Part shown: positions 9,158-17,291 of the stretch, one piece after another
Numbering within the stretch: the stretch's first letter is position 1
Layout of the letters: the number at the start of each line of letters is the position of its first letter
Translations under genes and position numbers: made by a program
The notes under the pieces: model-generated
The model's database searches: none
Seen by the model: only the letters and a program-made list of their open reading frames with translations
Told to the model about the DNA's origin: nothing
Assembly: GCF_021173085.1 (NCBI RefSeq)
Contig: NZ_CP076412.1
Location: 1,240,001-1,304,000 of the forward strand
DNA length: 64,000 bases
Direction: 5' to 3'
Source of the DNA: Ralstonia wenshanensis
Lineage (GTDB): Bacteria > Pseudomonadota > Gammaproteobacteria > Burkholderiales > Burkholderiaceae

Positions 9158-10825
9158 TCAAGCCAGGCGCGGCACCTCGTACACCAGGGCCGGCTGCAGT
9201 GTATCGATGGCTTCCACCGGCTCGGGCGGGCGCCACATGAACAGCGAGAAGGTCATCTTCTCGGGCGTCACGTCGATGATGGTAAAGCCGTTTTTCTCGG
9301 TTGGGCGCAGCGCCTCCTGCATGGCGACGGACAGCGCTGGCGTGGTCTCGATGCTGCGGAATGCCGACGGGAAGGCGAGGTCGCCGGTGCCCAGCGTGCC
9401 CGTCATGACGGTGTGCACCGGATGCGCGAACGCCAGATCGCCCGAGCGCGACATCGACCCGGCTGCCGATGCATGGAAGTCGCCCTGCACGATCACGGCC
9501 GCGCGCTGCTTCTGCTCGGCCAGCGCCGCCACCAGGCGCTGGTGCTGCGTGTGCCAGCCGGCCTGCCAACCGGGCTTGGGCTGGTTGGCCACGAGGCGGC
9601 CGGTCTTTCTGTCGAGCAGGTCCGGATACCAGTCGCCCAGCTTGCCCGAGGAATACGCAAATGGCAGCGAAGGCACGTGGAAAAAATGCGCGGTGTCTTC
9701 GGCGCGCGTACGTGCCACGAGCCAGTCTTCCACCCACTGCGGTACCACGCGTGCGTGGATGCCCTTGTTGTCGAGAAAGCGCCGGCAGTCGTACAGCACG
9801 GCTTCGAGCAGCGCACCGTAGCGCAGCGTGCCGAAGGCGCTGTTGGTGTCGGCGGGCATGCCGGCCTTGTCACCGCCGGGCAGCCACACGGGGCGGTTCG
9901 CGTCGGGCAGAAATTCGGGGTAGTAGCGATGTTGCGTCAACTCTGCACCCACGAGGCCGTACGGCTCGGGCGGCAGTGTGGCCACCTTGTCGTCAAACTC
10001 GTCGTTCTCGAAGGTATCGTGGTCGTCGGTCAGGAAATACGCGGGCGTGGAGCGCAGCGTGGTGCCGTACAGCCCGCTGATCTGGTAGTCGCACACGCGC
10101 GTGAAGATGGCTTCGTTCTTTGGGTGCGACATCGGCACCGATGTGTCGAGCGCGCCGCCAAACTTCGCCCACATCAGTTCGCGCACCTGGCGGGCGAACG
10201 GCTTGTTCTGCGAGGTCTGCAGATCCCAGTAGATGTGGTCGCCGTTGGCGATGACGGTGTCGGGCGCGAACGACATGCCGCGCGCGAGCAGGCGGCGGCG
10301 CGCTGTCATGTCGAGCCACGCGGTCTTGCCGGCCACCGGCGGGCCATCGTAGCCGCCTGCGCAGGTGTAGGCCAGGATGCGCAGACGTGCGGGGGTGGCA
10401 TCGGGCGCGGGAAATGTGCGCAGCGGCCACGCGTCGGCCAGCGGCTTGCCGGCCGCATCGACAATGCGCAGCGTGTATTGCGTGGCGGGCTGCAGGCCAC
10501 GCGCATCGAAGCGCCAGAAGCGGCCGGCGGTATCGGTTTGCTCGCCGGCGACGCGCTTGCCGTTGACCATTAGCCACGGCGCACGTGCAAGTGGCGCCTG
10601 GAACGAAGCCTTGATGAGAAAGCGGTCGTGGCTGGCCGCGGGAATCAGATGCGCGAGCTGGCCGGCATGCCAGTTGGCGTCGGCGGCACGTGCGGCGGCT
10701 TGTGCGCCTTCCGGCAGGCTCAGGCCCAGCGCGCCGAGGCCCGCGGCGGCGGTGCCTAGCGTCAGGAAATCGCGCCGGCTCATACCGTGCGCAGGCGTCT
10801 TCGGGGGTGTGCGGGAGGGCATCAT
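9158..10825 (-). CDS. phoD: PhoD-like alkaline phosphatase, Tat-exported
   Basis: A 555-residue metallophosphatase. The N-terminus carries a twin-arginine signal (MSRRDFLTLGTAAAGLG) for folded export. The body has the metal-binding pattern of PhoD-like proteins: ANGDHIYWD, TDDHDTFENDEFDD and VQGDFHASAAG. It probably releases phosphate from diesters or monoesters in the periplasm. AGAGGA precedes a tandem ATG ATG. The start is separated from the next upstream leftward gene by a strong terminator. No PHO box was identified by eye. Confidence 0.88.
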   Translation of the reverse strand: MMPSRTPPKTPAHGMSRRDFLTLGTAAAGLGALGLSLPEGAQAAARAADANWHAGQLAHLIPAASHDRFLIKASFQAPLARAPWLMVNGKRVAGEQTDTAGRFWRFDARGLQPATQYTLRIVDAAGKPLADAWPLRTFPAPDATPARLRILAYTCAGGYDGPPVAGKTAWLDMTARRRLLARGMSFAPDTVIANGDHIYWDLQTSQNKPFARQVRELMWAKFGGALDTSVPMSHPKNEAIFTRVCDYQISGLYGTTLRSTPAYFLTDDHDTFENDEFDDKVATLPPEPYGLVGAELTQHRYYPEFLPDANRPVWLPGGDKAGMPADTNSAFGTLRYGALLEAVLYDCRRFLDNKGIHARVVPQWVEDWLVARTRAEDTAHFFHVPSLPFAYSSGKLGDWYPDLLDRKTGRLVANQPKPGWQAGWHTQHQRLVAALAEQKQRAAVIVQGDFHASAAGSMSRSGDLAFAHPVHTVMTGTLGTGDLAFPSAFRSIETTPALSVAMQEALRPTEKNGFTIIDVTPEKMTFSLFMWRPPEPVEAIDTLQPALVYEVPRLA

Positions 10826-10943
10826 GATCCTCTGGCGTGGTGCGGAGACGCCATCGTGCCGAGTCGTACCCCTGCTGAATGTTCAGCTTTTGACAATCTA
10901 AGGGTAGGTCCCAATGCGGGCCGCTCGTCGACTCCATGACCAA

Positions 10944-10985
10944 TGACAAACGCCCCGATGGCCGAAGCCAGCGGGGCGTTTGTCA
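10944..10985 (-). terminator. Rho-independent terminator of the propeller/discoidin gene
   Basis: A perfect 14-bp stem TGACAAACGCCCCG/CGGGGCGTTTGTCA with a 14-base loop lies 31 bases after the stop of the leftward gene. The stem contains an A/T tract on each side, so it can act on either strand. Confidence 0.85.
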
Positions 10986-11016
10986 TGTCAGACGATGCTG
11001 ATGCGGGGGCTGCGGC

Positions 11017-12435
11017 TTAGTAGCCCCACACCTGCATCTCATCCAGCGAGTAACCCCACTGCGTGGCGCGCTGCGTGCCGTACATGCGCACATAGCGGCC
11101 GCTGCCCTTGAGGTTGGCCAGCGAAGTGTGGCCCCACGAAGCGCCGCTCGACGTCGAGTAGATGTTCGTCCACGTCACGCCGTCGTTGGAGGTCTGGATG
11201 TAGTACACCTTGGCGCCAGCGTCCCAGTAGAGGTCGACGCCGGTGATGGTGCGGGTCGAGCCCAGATCGACCATCAGCCATTGCGCGCCGGCCACGCCTT
11301 CCACCGAATCCCAGCGTGTGTTGGTGGTGTTGCCGTCGAACGCGTAGGCCGGGCCGAAGCTGGCGCTGTAGCTGGTGGACGCGCTGGCCGGCTTGCCCTG
11401 CGAGAGCAGGGTGACAGCCTGTGCAGCGGCCGTCGGCGTGCCCGGATAGTAGTTCGAACCGAGCTTGGCTTTGGTCGTGTCCGAGTTCACCCCGAACTGC
11501 GACAGGCTCCAGCGCTGGCCGTTGCTCGCGTCGCCCAGGTAGAGCTGGTAGCCGCCCGCACTCGTCGACGAGAAGAACACGTAGTTCGTGCCGTTCACGG
11601 GCGACGGATCAGAGTTGTTGCTGTTGCAGTCGTTGAGCGTGAGCTGGTTGGGTGTGTCGCTCGGGTTGACCTTGGTGTAGATCTGGTCGGCCTGGCTCGT
11701 GGCGTCATGCCAGCGGGCATAGAAGACGGTGCCGTCGGCGCGCACGATCGGGTAGTACGTCGCCAGGCCGGCGGGCGTGTCGAACGCCACCTTGGTGGTG
11801 CTGCCCACGGTCTGCTTGTAAAGGCCCATGCCCGAGCCCGTGCCCGTGGTGTAGTAGACGGCCGTGCCGTCCGGCGTCGCAAACGGCATCGAGTTTTCCA
11901 GCGTCGGTGCCGTGCGCGTCAAATTCACCGTCGAGGTGAAGACGGGGCCCGAGCTGGTGTACGACAGCGCAGCCTGCATGACATCGCCGTTCTGTTTGAA
12001 GAACAGCGATTTTCCGTCGGTGCTGAACTTCGGATCTTCATTGCGCGTCTGGCCGGTGCTGTTGGTCAGGTTGATCGGCATGTTGGTCGAACCGACTTGC
12101 CAGAAGAACACGTTCCACGCGTTGTTGGTGATGCCCATGAAGGCGATCCACTTGCCGTCGGGGCTGAACACCGCATTCATCGGGTCCTGGATGCCCCAGG
12201 CCGCCTTCGACACCTGCTGCAGCGTGCGTGCCGAAAAATCGTAGATGAAGATCTGGCTGGTGCCGTCGCCGTAGCTGACGTAGCTGTGATACGCGAGCTT
12301 GCCGGTCAGGCTGGCGGGGAAGCTCGTGTTGGATTGCGTGGGCGGATTGGCAACGCAGTTGGCCTGGGCGCCAGCAGAGAACAGACCGAGGGCTGCGGTG
12401 GCGACAAGGCCAAGAGAAATCAGAGTGGAGCGCAT
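11017..12435 (-). CDS. Secreted TolB-like propeller protein with C-terminal F5/8 (discoidin) domain
   Basis: A 472-residue exported protein. An ATG with AGGAAG upstream gives a signal peptide (RSTLISLGLVATAALGLFSAGAQA). Residues about 45-310 hold TolB/PD40-type beta-propeller repeats (VFSPDGKWIAF, KFSTDGKSLFF, FATPDGTAVYY, IVRADGTVFYA). Residues about 345-472 are a discoidin / F5/8 type C carbohydrate-binding domain (AFDGNTTNTRWDS, WLMVDLGSTRTITGVDLYWD, YIQTSNDGVTW, VRMYGTQRATQWGYSLDEMQVWG). It probably binds a sugar or polymer outside the cell; no catalytic residues are visible. A TTG seven codons upstream also opens the frame but lacks a ribosome site. Confidence 0.85.
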   Translation of the reverse strand: MRSTLISLGLVATAALGLFSAGAQANCVANPPTQSNTSFPASLTGKLAYHSYVSYGDGTSQIFIYDFSARTLQQVSKAAWGIQDPMNAVFSPDGKWIAFMGITNNAWNVFFWQVGSTNMPINLTNSTGQTRNEDPKFSTDGKSLFFKQNGDVMQAALSYTSSGPVFTSTVNLTRTAPTLENSMPFATPDGTAVYYTTGTGSGMGLYKQTVGSTTKVAFDTPAGLATYYPIVRADGTVFYARWHDATSQADQIYTKVNPSDTPNQLTLNDCNSNNSDPSPVNGTNYVFFSSTSAGGYQLYLGDASNGQRWSLSQFGVNSDTTKAKLGSNYYPGTPTAAAQAVTLLSQGKPASASTSYSASFGPAYAFDGNTTNTRWDSVEGVAGAQWLMVDLGSTRTITGVDLYWDAGAKVYYIQTSNDGVTWTNIYSTSSGASWGHTSLANLKGSGRYVRMYGTQRATQWGYSLDEMQVWGY

Positions 12436-12680
12436 GAAACGGGACTTCCTATGCAAATGGGTCAGTGGGGCGGAGGTAACCGCCGCATTAAGTCCGCGTC
12501 ACTTTCCTGAATTTGGGCAAAGCTTCGCCAATTCCGGGAAATCCGGATTTGAAAAAGCGCCACAAACCGGGGGAGTGACGAAGATAAAGACGCGCCAGAA
12601 AACCCTGTTGCTTCGTACCGTCGTGTTTCTTGTCGGGGCCTCGACTACATCGAGAGGGCGAGTCGCGGACCAGACTGTAA

Positions 12681-12752
12681 GGGTTTCACTGACACTGTGA
12701 AACCCCAATAAGAACGCCGTTCTTGCCCTAATTCGCTGCCGTGGTAGCGAAT
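12681..12752. repeat. Cluster of three inverted repeats
   Basis: In 72 bases there are: GGGTTTCAC/GTGAAACCC, a perfect 9-bp stem with a 7-base loop (12681-12705); AAGAACG/CGTTCTT, a 7-bp repeat with a 1-base centre (12710-12724); and ATTCGCT/AGCGAAT, a 7-bp repeat with an 8-base loop (12731-12752). None is followed by a T-run, so protein-binding operators are more likely than terminators. They lie 245-320 bases upstream of the propeller gene start. Confidence 0.6.
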
Positions 12753-13036
12753 CGCCACACGCACGTGTAAATCTGACACGTCAAATTTTCCGGACGTCGG
12801 TCAAACTGCACGTGCGAAGGCGTTATTGTTATTTTTACTGCGGCGTTTTGCCGCGCCTCCGCGGTGCAAACCTTGCTGGGTGTCGCGTTTGCGCACCATC
12901 CGGAAGTGGCGTCGGCGCCCGCTTTGCGGCGTTTTCAATACGGCAAGCGTGTCATGCGCTGCGAGGCGCACCTATGCCGCCCCCAACCGGCATTGGCGGA
13001 AGCCGACGGTACGAATTCGGCCTACCCCGGCGTTGT

Positions 13037-13064
13037 AAAAAAAGCTGGCCCCTGTAGCCAGCTT
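13037..13064 (-). terminator. Orphan leftward Rho-independent terminator
   Basis: On the minus strand AAGCTGGC and GCCAGCTT form a perfect 8-bp stem with a 7-base loop, followed by a T-run (seven A on the plus strand at 13037-13043). No leftward gene lies to its right before the rightward LuxR gene, so the transcript it ends is unknown. Confidence 0.7.
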
Positions 13065-13102
13065 GCAATGTCGAGGGCGGGTATGCCGTATATAAAAAGC
13101 AG

Positions 13103-13131
13103 ATTTAAATAATGAATGTTGTTTTGCGCAA
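13103..13131 (-). promoter_or_regulatory. Possible leftward sigma-70 promoter feeding the orphan terminator
   Basis: On the minus strand TTGCGC and TTAAAT stand 17 bases apart, a permissive -35/-10 pair in an AT-rich patch. It would give a transcript of about 60 nucleotides ending at the 13037 terminator. The match to consensus is only moderate (TTG plus four of six), so this is a hypothesis. Confidence 0.3.
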
Positions 13132-13380
13132 AAGTGTTTGGCAATCAATTAATTTATTTCTGTATTGCGCTATTCCTGTATTCGAGAAAATCTACTAATT
13201 GCATTGGCTATGCGTGATCTGCAATTCGTTTCGGATTAGGTATAGTTTCAGCACGCCAATGATTGCCCTTGGTAAAACGCAAGACTGACCACGCTCTCCG
13301 CCCGTTTGAAATAACGAAAGCCGATAAGCGGGAATGGGCGCGGGCATGGCGATTTAGGGGGGGCTTTGGAGGCCGAGGGA

Positions 13381-14133
13381 ATGGGCGTTTACAACCAAGT
13401 GCCGCATGGCTGCGCAATATCCTGGCGGGCGGCATTGCTGCGCGAGTTGACTGCCCCGCGCGATGCCGATGCAGTTATCCGCTGCCTGCAAAAGGCGGTG
13501 GTTCTGCTCGGCTTCGACTATTGCGCCTACGCCCTGCTTGCAGCGATTCCGATCACGCGCTTCAACACCATCTGCTGGAGCACCTATCCGGAGCCCTGGT
13601 GCGAGCATTACCGGTTGCGCGGCTATTTGGCCGTCGACCCGGTCTTGCAGTTCGGGCAGCGCTGCATCAAGCCAACGCTGTGGTCCAGCATCGCCACCGC
13701 AGACGCGCCGTTCTGGATCGACGCGCGCCGCCATGGGTTGAACCACGGTTGGTCGCACACCATACGAGATCACACCGGCATCTTCGGTACCTTCAGCCTG
13801 GTGCGCCGCGCCACGCCCATCACCGAAGATGAGCTGGCCGCGAGCGAGCCCGAAATGATCTGGCTGAGCCAGCGCGCGCACGCCAGCCTCAGCACGCTGA
13901 TGGCCGAAAAAGTCTTGCCCGATGCCGCCACGCGTTTGAAAGAGGTGGAGCGCCAGACGCTGCACTGGACGGCCGAAGGCAAGACGGCGGCCGAAGTCGC
14001 GGCCATCCTGGAGATGACCGAGCGCAACGTGAACTTCCACATCCGCAACGCCATCATCAAGCTCAACGCCGCCAACAAGACGCATGCCGTGGTGAAGGCC
14101 GCGCTGATGGGGCTGATTCCGGCGATGGCCTAG
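13381..14133 (+). CDS. LuxR-type quorum-sensing regulator without an adjacent synthase
   Basis: A 250-residue regulator with an N-terminal acyl-homoserine-lactone-binding domain and a C-terminal LuxR helix-turn-helix. All six residues conserved in the AHL family can be placed: Trp73, Tyr77, Asp86, Pro87, Trp101 and Gly123 (TraR W57, Y61, D70, P71, W85, G113). The HTH reads GKTAAEVAAILEMTERNVNFH. GGAGG lies eight bases before the ATG. No luxI-type synthase occurs in the window, so it is a LuxR solo locally or is served by a distant synthase. The EAL/GGDEF gene ends only 16 bases away on the opposite strand. Confidence 0.9.
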   Translation: MGVYNQVPHGCAISWRAALLRELTAPRDADAVIRCLQKAVVLLGFDYCAYALLAAIPITRFNTICWSTYPEPWCEHYRLRGYLAVDPVLQFGQRCIKPTLWSSIATADAPFWIDARRHGLNHGWSHTIRDHTGIFGTFSLVRRATPITEDELAASEPEMIWLSQRAHASLSTLMAEKVLPDAATRLKEVERQTLHWTAEGKTAAEVAAILEMTERNVNFHIRNAIIKLNAANKTHAVVKAALMGLIPAMA

Positions 14134-14149
14134 CGTGGGCTCAGCGGTG

Positions 14150-15964
14150 TCATGCGATGGCCCGCACGGCAGGGGCAGGACGCATGGCTTCCAGATGGAA
14201 GCCGTTTTCGCTTTGCTTGGCACGCCGCTTGGCCAGGGCTGCGGCGGTGCCGATGTCATCGCTGTTGTGCGCCGCTCCGGGATATACGTGCAGCGCGCCC
14301 ACCGCGATGGTCACGAAGCGGAAGAACGTGGGCAGGCCCTTGCGGTCTTCTGCATGGATGCCGCCCGCCGCGCGGTCCGCCGGCGTGTACATGGCGAGCG
14401 CGTTGGCGTTGAACGCTGCCATGGCTTGCGTGATGCGCGCCTGCCAGTCGGCGCTCTGAAACAGGATCAGGAAATCGTCGCCGCCCACGTGGCCAAGAAA
14501 ATCCCGTGTGGGCTCGCATGCGTTGGCCAATACGGCAGCGGCCATCTTGAGCATCTCATCGCCCTGCCAATAGCCGTACTGGTCGTTGAAGGGCTTGAAG
14601 TGGTTCAGGTCCACATAACAGGCGTAGAACTCCGCGCGCGCTTCCAGCAAACGTTCAATGTGCAGGTTCAACGGAATGTTGCCCGGCAGGAACGTGAGCG
14701 GGTTGGCGTAGCGCGCGGCTTCGATGCGGATTTCCGTCACGGTGCGCACAAGCTCTTCACCGGTGCCCAGGCCCAGGTAGCGGCCATGTTCGGTGATGAT
14801 GAAACCGTCGGTCAGGTAGCGCTGGTCTTCGCTCATCAGCAGCGCCGACATGTCTTCCAGCGAAGCGGATTTTTCCACCAGCACCGGCTGCCGGTTGGCA
14901 AACGCCAGCGCTGGCTTTTTGCCGTACAGCTCGCGGTGATACGGCATCGCATAGCGGTCGATAAAGGCTCGGCGAGCGATGAGCGCGAGCGGGCGCTCGT
15001 CTTCATCGAGCAGCGCCATGGCGTGCAGATCAGGGTGGCGGTTGAACAGATGCAGCACGTCGTCATTGCTGCTGCGCAAGGGCAGCGTGGGCGCGACGCG
15101 AAGCAGCTTGCTGGCCGTGATGGCGCGCCAGCCCACGCGCACGGCCTGCGGAAACACCGCAATCTGCGAAGACTGCAGCACGCGCGCGGCGTGGCTCGAC
15201 ATGTCGCTCGCCGGCTTGTCCTGTGGACGCGCCAGGAAGAACCCCTGCCCGAAGCGGATGCCCAGGTCGCGCACCACGCCCAGTTCGTCTTCAGTCTCCA
15301 GCCCTTCGGCAATGATGCTGGTGGCGCCGCCCTTGAGCGTCTGTTGCAGTGTGCGCGCCATGTCCAGCTTGGCCGGGTGCTTGGCAATGTCACGCAGGAA
15401 ATACTTGTCGAGCTTGATGAAGTCGGGCGTGAGTTCGATCAGCAGGTTCAGGTTGGCATTGCCCGTGCCGAAATCGTCAAGCGCGCATTGCAGGCCAAAG
15501 TCGCGTGCGACCGACAGTGCCTCGGCAAAGCTGGCCAGGTCGTCGATGGGCGTCTGCTCGGTCAGTTCGATGACAATGCGCGAGGGGTGCAGGTCGTGGT
15601 CGGCAATGGCATGCAGCAGGCGGGCATGGTCTTCCAGTAACTGGCGTACGCCCAGCGCGCTGAAGTTCAGGAACAGCTTGCCCGGCAGCCGCATCGTCGA
15701 GAAATTGGCGATGGCCAGACGCGCGGCAGTGGTCTCCAGGGCAATCGTGCCCGCGGTGTCCGACGCTGCGCCAAACAGCGCTGCGGGTGACTCCATGGCC
15801 GAACCCACCGGTCCGCGCAGCAGCGCTTCGTAGCCGAGCACCTCGGTGGTGGATAGGCGGAAGATCGGTTGGAACACCGTGCGCAGCATCTCGGGCGCAA
15901 TGCCCGCGGGCAAGGGAAGCGGTGAGAAAGTCATGACGTTGGCGGCAGACGCAAGATCGGACAT
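14150..15964 (-). CDS. EAL-CBS-GGDEF protein, probable c-di-GMP phosphodiesterase
   Basis: A protein of about 604 residues. The EAL domain comes first and looks active: EALLR, NFSALG, IVIELTE, LDDFGTGNANL, IKLDKYF and EGLETEDEL supply the metal and catalytic residues. A middle segment resembles paired CBS motifs (ITASKLLRVAPTLPLRSSND, DGFIITEHGRYLGLGTGEEL). The C-terminal GGDEF domain reads GGDDF at the signature, so cyclase activity is doubtful and it may only bind nucleotide. Predicted to degrade c-di-GMP under sensory control. No membrane segment. The start is uncertain: the frame stays open to 16111, and ATG 15934 is another choice. Confidence 0.88.
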   Translation of the reverse strand: MSDLASAANVMTFSPLPLPAGIAPEMLRTVFQPIFRLSTTEVLGYEALLRGPVGSAMESPAALFGAASDTAGTIALETTAARLAIANFSTMRLPGKLFLNFSALGVRQLLEDHARLLHAIADHDLHPSRIVIELTEQTPIDDLASFAEALSVARDFGLQCALDDFGTGNANLNLLIELTPDFIKLDKYFLRDIAKHPAKLDMARTLQQTLKGGATSIIAEGLETEDELGVVRDLGIRFGQGFFLARPQDKPASDMSSHAARVLQSSQIAVFPQAVRVGWRAITASKLLRVAPTLPLRSSNDDVLHLFNRHPDLHAMALLDEDERPLALIARRAFIDRYAMPYHRELYGKKPALAFANRQPVLVEKSASLEDMSALLMSEDQRYLTDGFIITEHGRYLGLGTGEELVRTVTEIRIEAARYANPLTFLPGNIPLNLHIERLLEARAEFYACYVDLNHFKPFNDQYGYWQGDEMLKMAAAVLANACEPTRDFLGHVGGDDFLILFQSADWQARITQAMAAFNANALAMYTPADRAAGGIHAEDRKGLPTFFRFVTIAVGALHVYPGAAHNSDDIGTAAALAKRRAKQSENGFHLEAMRPAPAVRAIA

Positions 15965-16131
15965 TCCGCTAAACGACCCGCTGAACACAGAGTTGAATGA
16001 ACTTTTTGTGACGCACGCAGCGGCGCGGGTTCGCGGCGCATGGTCCCCACCACAGAGGGGACTGGTCCAGAATGCTGGACGCGCCTGCGTCTTCCCGGGG
16101 GCGCCGTTCATTGCGATCCGATCACGCCGTG

Positions 16132-16162
16132 CTTGACCCTCACATTGTGTGAGGTCCTAGCC
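16132..16162 (+). promoter_or_regulatory. MerR-type promoter and operator of the TipA-like regulator
   Basis: TTGACC (-35, 16132-16137) and TAGCCT (-10, 16157-16162) are separated by 19 bases, the overlong spacer typical of MerR-controlled promoters. The spacer holds the perfect inverted repeat CCTCACA-TTG-TGTGAGG (16137-16153), where a MerR dimer would bind. It lies 30 bases upstream of the merR-like ATG, which points to autoregulation. Confidence 0.75.
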
Positions 16163-16191
16163 TGTGTCCAAGCCAGAAGACAGGAGCCACC

Positions 16192-17220
16192 ATGTTGTTG
16201 AAAGTGGGCGATCTCGCCAAACGCTGCGGCCTCTCGGTGCGCATGCTGCACCACTACGACACCATCGGCCTGCTCACGCCTTCGGCCCGCTCCGACAGCG
16301 GCTACCGGCTGTACGACAAGGCCGACGTCGCGCGCCTGCACCAGATCCAGGCGTTGCGGCGCTTCGGCATGTCGCTGGCCGATGTCGGAGCTTTCCTGGC
16401 CAATCCGGATATTCCCCTCACCACGATCGTGGAACGGCAGATTGCGATGCTCGATCAGCAGATCACGCAAGCCAGCGTACTGCGCGATCGGTTGTCGCGG
16501 CTGCACGGCCAGCTCGTGCGCCAAGAGGAGCCCGAATTGACCGAGTGGCTCACAACCTTGGAATGGATGACCATGTACGACAAATATCTTTCGCAGGAAG
16601 AACGTGCCCGTGCCGAACGCATGGATGCCGATACGGCCCGTCATGAGCGGTGGGCGGCGCTGGTGTCGATCGTGCAGGATGCAATGACGCGCCAGGTGCC
16701 TTCACGCAGCAGCGAGGCGCAGGCGCTCGCCAAGCAGTGGATGGCGTTGCTCGCGCAGGATGCGGCGCTCGACCCGATCCTCGCGGCCAAGCTGCACAAA
16801 ATGCACATCAACGAGCCGGCGTTGCAGGAGCGCACCGGCATCAGCCTGGAAATGCTCGACTTCATCATGGAGGCGGCCAACGAAACCAAGCTGGCGATCT
16901 ATGCGAAGTATCTGTCGGCGCAAGAGCTGCAGTTCATGCGCGAGAACTTTGGCAAGCGCGCCAACGAGTGGCCGACCTTGATTGCAGAGGTGCGCCAGCA
17001 TCTGGCCAAGGGCACGCCGGCGCATGCGCCTGCCATGCAGCAGCTCGCGCGCCATTGGATCGAATTGTTCCGCGCGTATGCGGGGGACGATCCGCAAACG
17101 CAAGCCAAGGTGCGACTGGCAATGGAGCGCGAGCCCGAGCTATCCGCGAGCCCGTGGATGGGCCCGGACCTGATCGCCTATGTGCGCGAGGCGATGGAAG
17201 GGCTGATGAAGGCGGCGTAG
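16192..17220 (+). CDS. MerR-family regulator with TipAS-like ligand-binding domains
   Basis: A 342-residue activator. Residues 1-70 are the MerR winged helix (LLKVGDLAKRCGLSVRMLHHYDTIGLL, broken here by the SARSDSGYRLY loop), followed by a coiled coil (about 75-115). The long C-terminal part has two all-helical TipAS-like repeats (WAALVSIVQDAMTRQ with FMRENFGKRANEWPTLIAEV). In TipA this type of domain binds thiopeptide antibiotics; here the ligand is unknown. Twice the usual TipAS content is present compared with the roughly 250-residue TipA-L. AGGAG precedes the ATG, and an overspaced promoter with operator lies directly upstream. Confidence 0.85.
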   Translation: MLLKVGDLAKRCGLSVRMLHHYDTIGLLTPSARSDSGYRLYDKADVARLHQIQALRRFGMSLADVGAFLANPDIPLTTIVERQIAMLDQQITQASVLRDRLSRLHGQLVRQEEPELTEWLTTLEWMTMYDKYLSQEERARAERMDADTARHERWAALVSIVQDAMTRQVPSRSSEAQALAKQWMALLAQDAALDPILAAKLHKMHINEPALQERTGISLEMLDFIMEAANETKLAIYAKYLSAQELQFMRENFGKRANEWPTLIAEVRQHLAKGTPAHAPAMQQLARHWIELFRAYAGDDPQTQAKVRLAMEREPELSASPWMGPDLIAYVREAMEGLMKAA

Positions 17221-17291
17221 CAGCGGCGCAGACGGCGGGTACCGATCGCGTTCGATGATGACCGAAGGGCCCGTTGGTCGTTTGCACAAAA

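Larger units (their letters stand above)
12436..13380. other. 945-base intergenic region with palindromes and an orphan terminator
   Basis: It separates the leftward propeller gene from the rightward LuxR gene. Short frames in the middle, such as an 82-codon frame beginning at 12864, have no ribosome site and no family likeness, so none is called. It contains three close inverted repeats at 12681-12752, an AT-rich stretch around 13085-13210 and a leftward terminator at 13037-13064. The base composition of the right half (AT-rich) differs from the flanking genes, which could mark transferred DNA or a regulated promoter. Confidence 0.6.

Noticed and set aside
8873-10573. A 566-codon plus-strand frame opposite PhoD and PanE
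   Set aside because: No signal or domain; both minus-strand genes have clear family motifs.
12812-13112. Small open frames in the 945-base gap
   Set aside because: They overlap one another in different frames, lack ribosome sites and resemble no family. The leftward terminator falls inside them.
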